Below are positions 8,636-16,858 of a DNA stretch of 64,000 nucleotides, piece by piece. Source of the stretch: CBDDKS01 sp965230335. Lineage in GTDB: Bacteria > Pseudomonadota > Gammaproteobacteria > Enterobacterales > Kangiellaceae. Within the stretch, counting starts at the first letter, position 1. Each line of letters begins with the position of its first letter. Both the position numbers and the translations under genes were made by a program. The stretch is taken from positions 2,108,001-2,172,000 of the forward strand of contig CBDDKS010000006.1 in assembly GCA_965230335.1 (NCBI GenBank), written 5' to 3'. The notes below the pieces were generated by a model. The model was given only the letters and a program-made list of their open reading frames with translations. It made no database searches and was not told the origin of the DNA.

Positions 8636-10645
8636 ATGAATACACTTAATAAAAAAATCATTTTTAGCTTACTGGCTATTTTATGGTTACCCTTACAAGC
8701 AAAGAATATTGATGAACAATTCACAGAAATTTGTGATAGCCATCCCAACTTTTCTGGAATGTATATGGAAAAAGGTCGCTTGATTATATTAGTTACAGAT
8801 ACAGACAATATATCGTTGCAATATGATGATGCCTTATTTAAAGCATTTGGTATTACAGAAGCCTTATTTAATAAAGCTGAGTTCAAGAAGGCAAAGTACA
8901 GTTTTCTGGATTTACATAAAGCCTATAAAGTTTTATTGACTAACTTGAATCGTATTACCAATGTAACCATGACAGATATTGATGAAAAAAAGAATCGTAT
9001 TAGGATCGGTGTATCAAAAGGCACTGATCTCGTTAAAACACGTGTGGTTATCAATGAATTATTTGCCCAGGCTTCCATAGAGGTACCACAAGATATGTTG
9101 ACTCTCGAGATTATGGAACCCAGTCAGATTAAAGGTAATATGGATAACTCTATTGAAGTATTGCCTCCTTTGGGGTTACGAGGTTCACCGGGTGTTAAAG
9201 CTGGCGGCTTACAGTTGAGTTTTCCAATCGGTAGCTTGGGTCTTCCAGGCTCTTGTACCTGGGGATTTACTGCCAGACTTCAGGGCGAATTGGGTTTTGT
9301 TACAAACTCCCATTGTACTTCTGATAGTACAGCCGGAGAAACCTTATTGGGCCCAACAGAATACAGACAGTCTGAGTTAACAGATGCACCAATTATTGCC
9401 ACAAGCTTTCAGGATGCATTGCCATTAGATCCTGTTCCAGATGTTACAGATGATGAGGGTAATCCATTGGTTGTGTTGGCAGCAGATGCTCATTTTGCCA
9501 GATTCGAAGATTCATTTGCTGCGCCACCGGTTGGTTTTATTGCAAGACCAGAAGATAATCAGGGTTCATTGAATATTGATACACAAAATCCTTATTTTAG
9601 AATTGTTGACAAGCAGGCAGCATTTCTTCTGGGTACAGAAGTCAATAAGGTGGGTAGAACAACTGGCTGGTCATCGGGTGAAATAGAATCAACCTGTATT
9701 AATGTTATAACAACGGTTGCGACATCGGTATTTTTACCAGCGTGTCAATATCGTGCTGGGTATCTATCGCTATCGGGTGACAGCGGTTCTCCTGTATTTG
9801 TCCGGGTGCCTGGTTCCGAAGATGAAGTCATATTACATGGAATACATCATAGTGGCACAGGTGTTTATAGTGCTATTGATAGAGTGGAAGAAGCTTTGGG
9901 AGGGGCTTTGGATGTTGTTGCTGATCCTAATGTTGCCACACCAAGTCTCGATACTTTTGCCATCCCAGGCGTTATTCAGGATGAACCGTTGAATATTTTA
10001 AATAGAACAAGAAAAAGTTTTACTTTAACTGTTCAAGAGCCAGGGCGTTATAAAGTATTATTTCAAAGCAGTTCTGAATTTGACAGTCGCTTGTTTCGTG
10101 TATCTTTAGGTAGAAAACACCGCTTAATGGCCGTTGATTCTGGAAAAACAGTCACCTTCTTTACACCCTTTTTAAGAAAAGGTCGCCACAGATTACAAAT
10201 AAGATCATTAAGCCCCAGTTTCTTTTTAAGACATATTCAGGCGGTCCCTGTCCATTCAGATTTTTTCCTTTTCCCTGAAGAACCCAATATAACCCCCTTT
10301 GATTTTGGATTTGGAACAGAGCCATTTAGTATGCCGGGAGACTTTTTCCTTGATGGCTTTGGATCTCAAGATTTACAACCGATGGAACCGCTTACATTGC
10401 AGTTAAATTTTGTAGAGCTGGCTCAGTATCAATCTAATATCAGTTTTCTTGCAAGAGAAGAGACTTTTATTCTAGTTTGTGTTGACTTTAATTGTCGAGT
10501 TCAAAGATTTGAGGCAAATGAATTTGCTTTAACCACTTTTGAGCAAGACTTTGGCTTTATTCCAGGAGGCCCGAAAGAATTAAAAATCATTTCTTTTTCA
10601 CCTGGAACGACCTTTTTCTTTGGAGAGTTTACTCAAAGACCTTAA
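8636..10645 (+). CDS. Secreted chymotrypsin-fold (S1-like) serine protease, paralogue 2
   Basis: 669 residues with the same order as its upstream neighbour: signal peptide (1-22, LQA cleavage site), propeptide-like domain, protease domain and two C-terminal beta-rich repeats. The triad is His226 (FVTNSHC), Asp284 (ADAHFARF) and Ser383 (GDSGSPVF). Long blocks such as SFLDLHKAYKVLL are identical in both, so the pair arose by tandem duplication. Differences cluster in loops around the active site (an insert near 265-280, a shorter loop near 395) and in the C-terminal repeats, suggesting diverged substrate or surface specificity. Each copy has its own upstream region and terminator. Confidence 0.8.
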   Translation: MNTLNKKIIFSLLAILWLPLQAKNIDEQFTEICDSHPNFSGMYMEKGRLIILVTDTDNISLQYDDALFKAFGITEALFNKAEFKKAKYSFLDLHKAYKVLLTNLNRITNVTMTDIDEKKNRIRIGVSKGTDLVKTRVVINELFAQASIEVPQDMLTLEIMEPSQIKGNMDNSIEVLPPLGLRGSPGVKAGGLQLSFPIGSLGLPGSCTWGFTARLQGELGFVTNSHCTSDSTAGETLLGPTEYRQSELTDAPIIATSFQDALPLDPVPDVTDDEGNPLVVLAADAHFARFEDSFAAPPVGFIARPEDNQGSLNIDTQNPYFRIVDKQAAFLLGTEVNKVGRTTGWSSGEIESTCINVITTVATSVFLPACQYRAGYLSLSGDSGSPVFVRVPGSEDEVILHGIHHSGTGVYSAIDRVEEALGGALDVVADPNVATPSLDTFAIPGVIQDEPLNILNRTRKSFTLTVQEPGRYKVLFQSSSEFDSRLFRVSLGRKHRLMAVDSGKTVTFFTPFLRKGRHRLQIRSLSPSFFLRHIQAVPVHSDFFLFPEEPNITPFDFGFGTEPFSMPGDFFLDGFGSQDLQPMEPLTLQLNFVELAQYQSNISFLAREETFILVCVDFNCRVQRFEANEFALTTFEQDFGFIPGGPKELKIISFSPGTTFFFGEFTQRP

Positions 10646-10659
10646 TATAAATCCAAGTA

Positions 10660-10691
10660 AAAAAAGCCTAACATTTGGTTAGGCTTTTTTG
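10660..10691 (+). terminator. Rho-independent terminator after protease 2
   Basis: AAAAAAGCCTAAC (10660-10672) pairs with GTTAGGCTTTTTT (10678-10690). It works for the protease on the plus strand; the A run on the left also lets it serve the convergent BLUF gene. Confidence 0.9.
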
Positions 10692-10752
10692 TTTAATCAG
10701 TAGGTATCAACGAAAGATACTTGTCATATACCCACTCAGGAAATGGCACAGA

Positions 10753-11205
10753 TTATTTCAGAGAAGCTCGCCATTGTCCTTTTTTAAATGCTTCGAGCAG
10801 GGTTTTTGCTCTACCTTCATCAAGTTCGGTAAAGCATTTCTTAGTGTAAAAGAAATCATTGAGACCTTCAATTTTTTTGAGTTCTTCGCGGGTAACGCCT
10901 GAATAGCCCATGGTCCACTCTGCAAAGTTTCTGTCTTCTATCGGTTCCTGAATAATTTTGGTAACACGATCATGTCTTTTATCTTTACTGATTTTTTCGA
11001 ATAGTTGGGTAACTGTTTTTTTGGGTCCTTCCAGTACTTGAAAAAATGAGCCTTCATCATATAAAAGCATGCCTGTCACATTCAGTTTGGCATTCTTTTC
11101 TTTCACCTTTGCCAATAGCTTTATCATCTCATCGTGGCTGAATGTTGTGACTTCTACACTTGAGTAGATACAATGAATTAAATGTTCTTCTACGTTATCG
11201 GCCAT
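10753..11205 (-). CDS. BLUF-domain blue-light sensor protein
   Basis: 150 residues. The BLUF domain occupies about residues 7-100: HCIYSS holds the conserved Tyr, LNVTGMLLY the conserved Asn and GSFFQVLEG the conserved Gln that contact the flavin. BLUF domains bind FAD and switch hydrogen bonding on blue light. No EAL, GGDEF or cyclase output domain is attached, so this is a short BLUF protein that must act through a partner or its C-terminal helices. It is a single gene, convergent with the proteases. The partner cannot be deduced from the neighbours. Confidence 0.9.
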   Translation of the reverse strand: MADNVEEHLIHCIYSSVEVTTFSHDEMIKLLAKVKEKNAKLNVTGMLLYDEGSFFQVLEGPKKTVTQLFEKISKDKRHDRVTKIIQEPIEDRNFAEWTMGYSGVTREELKKIEGLNDFFYTKKCFTELDEGRAKTLLEAFKKGQWRASLK

Positions 11206-11416
11206 ATGATATATACCTTATTTGAAGTTAGATAAGAATCATCATTATTGTTATCGCCTAATGATAAATTCTTAGGCGATATACGGAAATTATAGAATAA
11301 CAACGGTTTATTCTAAAAAATAAATATCAAAAAATCTTAATATGAGAAAACTGATTTTAGTGAGGAATATCGATCAAGTCGATAGGAAGAGGTGCTTTAA
11401 TCAGTGTTCGCTTTTT

Positions 11417-11740
11417 CTATCGAATCAAATGCTTGAGTTTATCCGGTTTGCCATCCCATTCCTGGGCATCAGGCAAGGGTTCTTTTTGATCGGTAATGTT
11501 GGGCCATTTCTCAGACAGTTCGGCATTAATTTCGATAAAGTGTGTCATATTGTCAGGCAAGTCATCTTCTTCAAAGATAGCTTCAGCGGGACATTCAGGC
11601 ACACACAGAGCACAGTCAATACACTCATCCGGGTTGATGACTAAAAAATTGGGGCCTTCATAAAAGCAGTCGACAGGACAGACTTCGACACAATCAGTAT
11701 ATTTACATTGAATACAATTGTCAGTGACAATAAAAGCCAT
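11417..11740 (-). CDS. fdxA: Ferredoxin FdxA, 7Fe type
   Basis: 107 residues. The N-terminal half carries two cysteine clusters: CIQCKYTDCVEVCP and CIDCALCVPECP. The first has the altered spacing expected for a 3Fe-4S plus a 4Fe-4S centre, and the C-terminal extension (EKWPNITDQKEPLPDA) is typical of Azotobacter-type FdxA. It is a small soluble electron carrier. Lying directly downstream of mutS on the same strand (gap about 33 bases) is the usual gammaproteobacterial arrangement. Confidence 0.93.
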   Translation of the reverse strand: MAFIVTDNCIQCKYTDCVEVCPVDCFYEGPNFLVINPDECIDCALCVPECPAEAIFEEDDLPDNMTHFIEINAELSEKWPNITDQKEPLPDAQEWDGKPDKLKHLIR

Positions 11741-11773
11741 AATGGCGTAACTCCGATAAATGAACAGATTTAA

Positions 11774-14431
11774 CTATGAACGATCAACTGATCCTAATTG
11801 ATTTTGCCAATCATATAATAAGTCCATCGCTTGACGGGGACTTAACTGATCGACATCTAACTGGGTTAATTCCTGGCAAATTTTATCATAAATGAATGAG
11901 GTCGTGGTGTGGTCAGTTGATTCTGGCGTACTAGGAGATAGTTCGAGTGATGAGGGAGCGGTTTGTTCCAGTAGTTTGAGTTGTTGTTTGGCCGAGGCAA
12001 TTACGGCTGCCGGTAAACCGGCAAGCCTGGCAACCTGAATGCCAAAACTCTGATTGGCTGGGCCAGTGTGTAAGCTGTGATCCAAAATAAAATCATCACC
12101 ATATTCCTGAGCACCAAAATGTAAATTGATCACGCCTGCAAAATGTTTTTCAAGTTGCGTCATTTCAAAATAATGGGTTGCAAACAGAGTGAAAGCCCCC
12201 ACTTTTTGGTGGATATATTCTGCTGTTGACCAGGCCAGTGCCAAGCCATCAAAGGTGCTGGTGCCACGACCGATTTCATCCATTAATACCAGACTGTGTG
12301 GCGTCACGTTATTGAGAATATAAGCGGTTTCTGTCATTTCCACCATAAAGGTTGAGCGGCCACTGGCAAGATCATCTGAGGCACCAATGCGGGTAAAAAT
12401 GCGATCAACAGGGCCAATAGAAGCTGTTTTTGCGGGCACATAGCTGCCAACATAAGCCATCAGTACAATCAATGCTGTCTGACGCATGTAGGTTGACTTG
12501 CCCCCCATATTAGGGCCGGTAATCAGTTGGGTTCGTTTGTCGTTGTCAATATGAATATCGTTTGGAATAAAATCAGCAACATTGTGCTCAACAACCGGGT
12601 GACGTGCTGCGGTAATATGAATGCCTTTTTGTTCCATAAATTGAGGGCAGTGATAATCATGCGCTATGGCACGATCGGCAAAACTCTGCAAGACATCAAT
12701 CTTGGCAATACATTGAGCGGTTATATGCAGATCTTCAATATAGGGTTGCAACTGAGTGATGAACGTTTGAAACAGTTGTTTTTCCAAAGCCAGTGATTTG
12801 GTTTTGGCAGTTAAGACTTTTTCTTCATACTCTTTAAGTTCAGGTGTGACAAAACGTTCAACATTTTTTAAGGTTTGGCGGCGATTATAATAATCGGGCA
12901 GTTGATCGCTTTGTGCCCGTGAAATTTCTATATAAAAACCATGCACTTTGTTATAGCCAACTTTTAAAGTGCCCAAGCCCAGAGTTTCTTTTTCCCGTTC
13001 TTCGAGCTGTCTGATATAGTCATCTGCATTGTCTGACAATGCTCGCAATTCATCTAGGGTTTCGTTATAGCCTGGTGCAATGACACCACCATCACGAATC
13101 ACAACGGGGGGATTGTCAATGATGGCTTTGTGCAATAGATCCTGTAATGATGAAAAATCTTTTAGGCCATCAATAAGAGAGGTGAGCTTTGTGTTTGGAT
13201 GAAGTTCATTATCTTGAGATTTGCATTCGGGTTGAAATTCGGATACGGGTTGAAATTCGGATAAGAGCGTTTTCAGTTCATTTTGATGGTGCAGACTGTC
13301 TTTGAGTCGTGCCAAATCTCTGGGTCTGACATTACCCAGGGCAATACGTGTTGCAATACGCTCAATATCGGCAATGGACTTTAATGTATTTTGTAATTCA
13401 TCCAATGGATGTTGGATAAACCCAGAAACCCACTGGTGTCTTTGTTGTGCTTCTGCTGCGCTTGCAAGCGGATGGTGTAACCAGGCTTTGAGCAGGCGTT
13501 CACCCATAGGGTTTTGTGTGGCATTTAACACATGCAGCAAACAATATTTATCTTCGCCACCAAGGTGCTGGGTAATTTCCAGGTTTTTACGGGTGACAGC
13601 ATCCAGTTGGATACCCTGTTCATTCGCATAATGGTTCAGTTGGCGAATGTGATGCAAAGGGGTACGCTGTGTTTCTTCTGCGTATTGATAAATGGCGCCA
13701 GCAGCGCCAATGCCCCAGGTTAATGTATCGCAGCCAAAGGCTGAGAGGTTATCGACCTTGAGCTTGCGACACAGGGTATGACGGTTTTCAGTCTTATCAA
13801 AGTAGTAATCGGGTAATTGGCGCAAGTGTGTGGCCGAGTCATCAATCCAGTCAAAACGTTTGAGTGATGATTCAGAGACGAGTAATTCGGCAGGTTGAAT
13901 ACGGGATAATTCATTTTCCAGGACAGTCGGGTTTGCACATTCTGTGACCCAAAACTGCCCACTGGCCAAATCCAGCCAGGCTAATCCTATATTGCTGGCG
14001 GATGGCAAAAAAGCAGCCAGGAATTTTTGACTGTGACTTTCCAGCAGAGCTTCATCACTGATAGTGCCTGGCGTTAATATACGTACAACCTGACGTTCAA
14101 CAGGACCTTTACTGGTTGCCGGATCGCCAATTTGTTCACAAATAGCAACGGATTCACCCAAATCAAGCAGGCGTCGTAAATAATTATCAGCGGCATGGTA
14201 GGGCACGCCCGCCATAGGAATCGGTTCACCAGCGGTTTGGCCGCGACGGGTTAAAGTGATATCCAGTAAGTCAGACGCCTTTATCGCATCCTTAAAAAAG
14301 AGCTCATAAAAGTCACCCATTCGATAGAATAATAAATATTCACTATGTTCTGACTTAATGCTAAGGTATTGCCGCATCATGGGCGTGTGATGAGCGTGTT
14401 GTTCGGTGTTTTTAGGAGATGTCGTCAACAT
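11774..14431 (-). CDS. mutS: DNA mismatch repair protein MutS
   Basis: About 885 residues from the chosen ATG at 14431 (MLTTSPKN); an ATG 13 codons earlier (14470, MAVIES) is possible, and neither has a clear ribosome-binding site. The mismatch-wedge motif FYE is at 41-43 (YRMGDFYELF). The ATPase has TGPNMGGKST and DEIGRGTSTFDG. MutS recognises mismatches and recruits MutL. It is slightly longer than the E. coli protein (853), partly from a Ser/Glu/Gln-rich insert near residues 390-415 encoded by an 18-base tandem repeat. Divergent from pncC and followed by fdxA. Confidence 0.96.
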   Translation of the reverse strand: MLTTSPKNTEQHAHHTPMMRQYLSIKSEHSEYLLFYRMGDFYELFFKDAIKASDLLDITLTRRGQTAGEPIPMAGVPYHAADNYLRRLLDLGESVAICEQIGDPATSKGPVERQVVRILTPGTISDEALLESHSQKFLAAFLPSASNIGLAWLDLASGQFWVTECANPTVLENELSRIQPAELLVSESSLKRFDWIDDSATHLRQLPDYYFDKTENRHTLCRKLKVDNLSAFGCDTLTWGIGAAGAIYQYAEETQRTPLHHIRQLNHYANEQGIQLDAVTRKNLEITQHLGGEDKYCLLHVLNATQNPMGERLLKAWLHHPLASAAEAQQRHQWVSGFIQHPLDELQNTLKSIADIERIATRIALGNVRPRDLARLKDSLHHQNELKTLLSEFQPVSEFQPECKSQDNELHPNTKLTSLIDGLKDFSSLQDLLHKAIIDNPPVVIRDGGVIAPGYNETLDELRALSDNADDYIRQLEEREKETLGLGTLKVGYNKVHGFYIEISRAQSDQLPDYYNRRQTLKNVERFVTPELKEYEEKVLTAKTKSLALEKQLFQTFITQLQPYIEDLHITAQCIAKIDVLQSFADRAIAHDYHCPQFMEQKGIHITAARHPVVEHNVADFIPNDIHIDNDKRTQLITGPNMGGKSTYMRQTALIVLMAYVGSYVPAKTASIGPVDRIFTRIGASDDLASGRSTFMVEMTETAYILNNVTPHSLVLMDEIGRGTSTFDGLALAWSTAEYIHQKVGAFTLFATHYFEMTQLEKHFAGVINLHFGAQEYGDDFILDHSLHTGPANQSFGIQVARLAGLPAAVIASAKQQLKLLEQTAPSSLELSPSTPESTDHTTTSFIYDKICQELTQLDVDQLSPRQAMDLLYDWQNQLGSVDRS
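13229..13264 (-). repeat. 18-base tandem duplication inside mutS
   Basis: GGGTTGAAATTCGGATAC (13229-13246) is followed by a second copy (13247-13264) differing only in its last base. Translated on the gene strand it gives SEFQPVSEFQPE, an in-frame six-residue repeat in a linker before the clamp region. It probably arose by replication slippage and should be neutral. Confidence 0.85.
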
Positions 14432-14512
14432 GGGTAAATTGTAACTGAAATCACTTTCTATGACAGCCATTTGATAGCAACTGAGAAAAAACGATACGAC
14501 GGTATGGGTTTT

Positions 14513-15028
14513 ATGGCAACACATGATCAAGCAGCACAGATACAAACCAGCATTCAAGAGATGGTGATTGCCTTAGCCAAGGCGCTTTCTGAGAGAAAGG
14601 CAATGTTGGCCGTCGCTGAATCCTGTACCGGTGGCGCCATCGCAAAAGTCTGTACTGATTTAGCAGGCAGTTCCCAATGGTTTGAAGGCGGTGTCGTCAC
14701 CTATAGTAATCGAGCAAAACATCGTTTGTTGCAAGTGCCTGAAAATACCATTGAAACCCATGGTGCTGTTTCCAAAATGGTTTCAGAAGCTATGGTATCG
14801 GGATTATTAAACGTATCCAGATCGGATTGGGGCGTTTCTGTTACTGGCATTGCCGGACCTTCGGGAGGCAGTGACGAGAAACCTGTAGGAACCGTCTGGA
14901 TAGCTTGGCAAAATCAGCATCATAGTGCCGAATCTTCACGATTTCACTTTGAGGGCGATCGCTCTCAGGTTCGCAGTCAAACGGTTTATAGGGCATTAGA
15001 GGGTTTATTAACAAGAATTCTTGCTTAA
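14513..15028 (+). CDS. pncC: Nicotinamide-nucleotide amidase PncC (CinA C-terminal domain)
   Basis: About 171 residues from the ATG at 14513 (MATHDQAAQ); another ATG three codons earlier cannot be excluded. It consists only of the CinA C-terminal domain, with ESCTGG, GGVVTYSNRAKHRLL, GAVSKMVSEAM and VTGIAGPSGGSDEKPVGTVW. The enzyme deamidates nicotinamide mononucleotide to nicotinic acid mononucleotide in pyridine nucleotide salvage. The N-terminal competence-type domain of full CinA is absent, as in most gammaproteobacteria. Divergent from mutS, upstream of recA. Confidence 0.92.
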   Translation: MATHDQAAQIQTSIQEMVIALAKALSERKAMLAVAESCTGGAIAKVCTDLAGSSQWFEGGVVTYSNRAKHRLLQVPENTIETHGAVSKMVSEAMVSGLLNVSRSDWGVSVTGIAGPSGGSDEKPVGTVWIAWQNQHHSAESSRFHFEGDRSQVRSQTVYRALEGLLTRILA

Positions 15029-15202
15029 GGGACTACCTTTATGGTGATATTTTTGGAATAATTGGGCTACCCCTGCAACACGATGATTCCATTGGGATGG
15101 ATCGCGTGTCACTTTAAAACTTTGGATAACTAAACCCAAGCATTGCTGATCGAGCTGATGAGCGGTTGGTTTTGGTATTCCACTCAATAATTAGGAGACA
15201 AA

Positions 15203-16240
15203 ATGATGGATGACAGCAAACAAAAAGCATTAAGTGCCGCACTTCAGCAAATTGAACGACAATTTGGTAAAGGTTCAATTATGCGTATGGGAGACGAACA
15301 GGGGCAAAGAGATATCGAGGTGATTTCTACCGGCTCACTGGGTTTGGATATTGCCCTGGGTGTTGGTGGACTGCCTAAAGGACGCGTTGTAGAAATTTAT
15401 GGACCGGAATCTTCCGGTAAAACCACACTGACTTTGCAGGCCATTGCCAGTTGTCAGAAAAATGGGGGCACCGCCGCTTTTGTCGATGCCGAACATGCGC
15501 TTGATCCTGTGTATGCCGAAAAACTGGGCGTTGATCTGGACAGCTTATTAGTGTCTCAGCCAGATACGGGAGAGCAGGCATTGGAAATTACCGACATGCT
15601 GGTCCGCTCTGGTGCTGTTGATCTGGTGGTGGTTGACTCTGTTGCTGCATTGACACCCAAAGCAGAAATAGAAGGTGATATGGGCGATACCCATGTTGGC
15701 TTACAGGCACGTCTGATGTCGCAGGCTTTACGTAAACTGACGGCAAATATTCAGCGCACTAAATCAACGGTTATCTTTATTAATCAGATTCGAATGAAAA
15801 TCGGGGTGATGTTTGGCAATCCTGAAACAACAACCGGTGGTAATGCCTTGAAGTTTTACTCTTCCGTCCGTTTGGACATTCGTCGTACCGGTGCTATTAA
15901 GCAAGGTGATGAAGTGGTCGGTAACGAAACGCGGGTTAAAGTGGTGAAAAACAAAGTGGCACCGCCCTTTAGACAGGCAGATTTCCAGATTTTATATGGT
16001 CAGGGTTCCTCTCTTGAGGGTGAGCTGATCGATTTGGGTGTTAAAGAAAATCTGGTTGATAAGTCAGGTGCCTGGTATAGCTATCAGGGCAATCGTATCG
16101 GTCAGGGCAAAATGAATGTGGTTCAGTATTTGAAAGATAATCCAGAGATCGCTCAAACACTGGAGCAACAATTGCGTCAAAATCTATTGCCTGGTAATCA
16201 ATCAGCAACAGAAAATGCCGCTGAGCCTGTTGAAGCCTAA
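15203..16240 (+). CDS. recA: Recombinase RecA
   Basis: 345 residues with Walker A GPESSGKTT, the MAW-adjacent GVGGLPKGRV segment, LVVVDSVAALTP, and the loop-2 region GVMFGNPETTTGGNALKFY. RecA forms filaments on single-stranded DNA for recombination and SOS induction. The start is an ATG pair (MMDD) behind AGGAGACAAA, a strong ribosome-binding site. recX follows after 6 bases. I could not find a CTGT-N8-ACAG LexA box in the 174 bases upstream. Confidence 0.98.
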   Translation: MMDDSKQKALSAALQQIERQFGKGSIMRMGDEQGQRDIEVISTGSLGLDIALGVGGLPKGRVVEIYGPESSGKTTLTLQAIASCQKNGGTAAFVDAEHALDPVYAEKLGVDLDSLLVSQPDTGEQALEITDMLVRSGAVDLVVVDSVAALTPKAEIEGDMGDTHVGLQARLMSQALRKLTANIQRTKSTVIFINQIRMKIGVMFGNPETTTGGNALKFYSSVRLDIRRTGAIKQGDEVVGNETRVKVVKNKVAPPFRQADFQILYGQGSSLEGELIDLGVKENLVDKSGAWYSYQGNRIGQGKMNVVQYLKDNPEIAQTLEQQLRQNLLPGNQSATENAAEPVEA

Positions 16241-16246
16241 AACGAG

Positions 16247-16831
16247 TTGAAGTTTAAAGATAAAGAGATATCCTTACGTCAACGTGCATTAGGTTATTTG
16301 TCACGGCGGGAGCACTCTCGCTTTGAACTCACACATAAGCTGATACACAAGGGGATTTCTGAAACAGAGATCAACCTGTTATTGGATGAGTTTGAACACA
16401 AAGGTTGGCTAAGTGATACTCGATTTGCTGAGAGCTGGTTACGTTATCGTAGCCAGCGTGGTTTTGGCCCACAACGTATTCAACAGGAATTAAAAGGCAA
16501 GGGTGTGGATGATGCCACGATTATGCAGGCTTTGGAAACGGCGGATATCGATTGGCAGGCGCTATGTTATGAGACCTGGCAAAAAAAATTCAACACGGCA
16601 AAACTATCCCCTAAAATGTTCATTATTTCCGAAGCAGACACTACTGTGGCTGATATCAATACCGATGATGAGCATGATGTTGCTGATAAAAACAATCTTG
16701 ATAAAAACCTTCTTAAAACTAACCGTACGAATTATCAGGCTTCTATGCAGAGGCAAAAAAAAGTTTATCAATATTTAACGTATCGTGGTTTTTCTTCTGA
16801 TATGATTCACGACTTGCTGGCTTCACTATAA
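16247..16831 (+). CDS. recX: RecA regulator RecX
   Basis: 194 residues, starting at a TTG 6 bases after the recA stop; no better start is available and translation is probably coupled to recA. RecX-type three-helix repeats are visible: LRQRALGYLSRREHSRFEL, then GWLSDTRFAESWLRYRSQRGFGPQRIQQEL, then a C-terminal VYQYLTYRGFSSDMIHDLL. RecX binds inside the RecA filament and limits it. An acidic, Asn-rich insert of about 40 residues (around 125-165) separates the second and third repeats and is not typical of the family. Confidence 0.9.
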   Translation: MKFKDKEISLRQRALGYLSRREHSRFELTHKLIHKGISETEINLLLDEFEHKGWLSDTRFAESWLRYRSQRGFGPQRIQQELKGKGVDDATIMQALETADIDWQALCYETWQKKFNTAKLSPKMFIISEADTTVADINTDDEHDVADKNNLDKNLLKTNRTNYQASMQRQKKVYQYLTYRGFSSDMIHDLLASL

Positions 16832-16858
16832 AACGTCTTTCACCATAAGAGACACACT

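Noticed and set aside
9717..9992. 91-codon plus-strand frame
   Set aside because: It lies inside the second protease gene in another frame.
13302..13723. Overlapping plus-strand open frames of 109 and 63 codons
   Set aside because: Both are antisense to mutS and have no coding features.
15029..15202. Possible LexA box upstream of recA
   Set aside because: No CTGT-N8-ACAG sequence or near match was found in the region; SOS control cannot be claimed.
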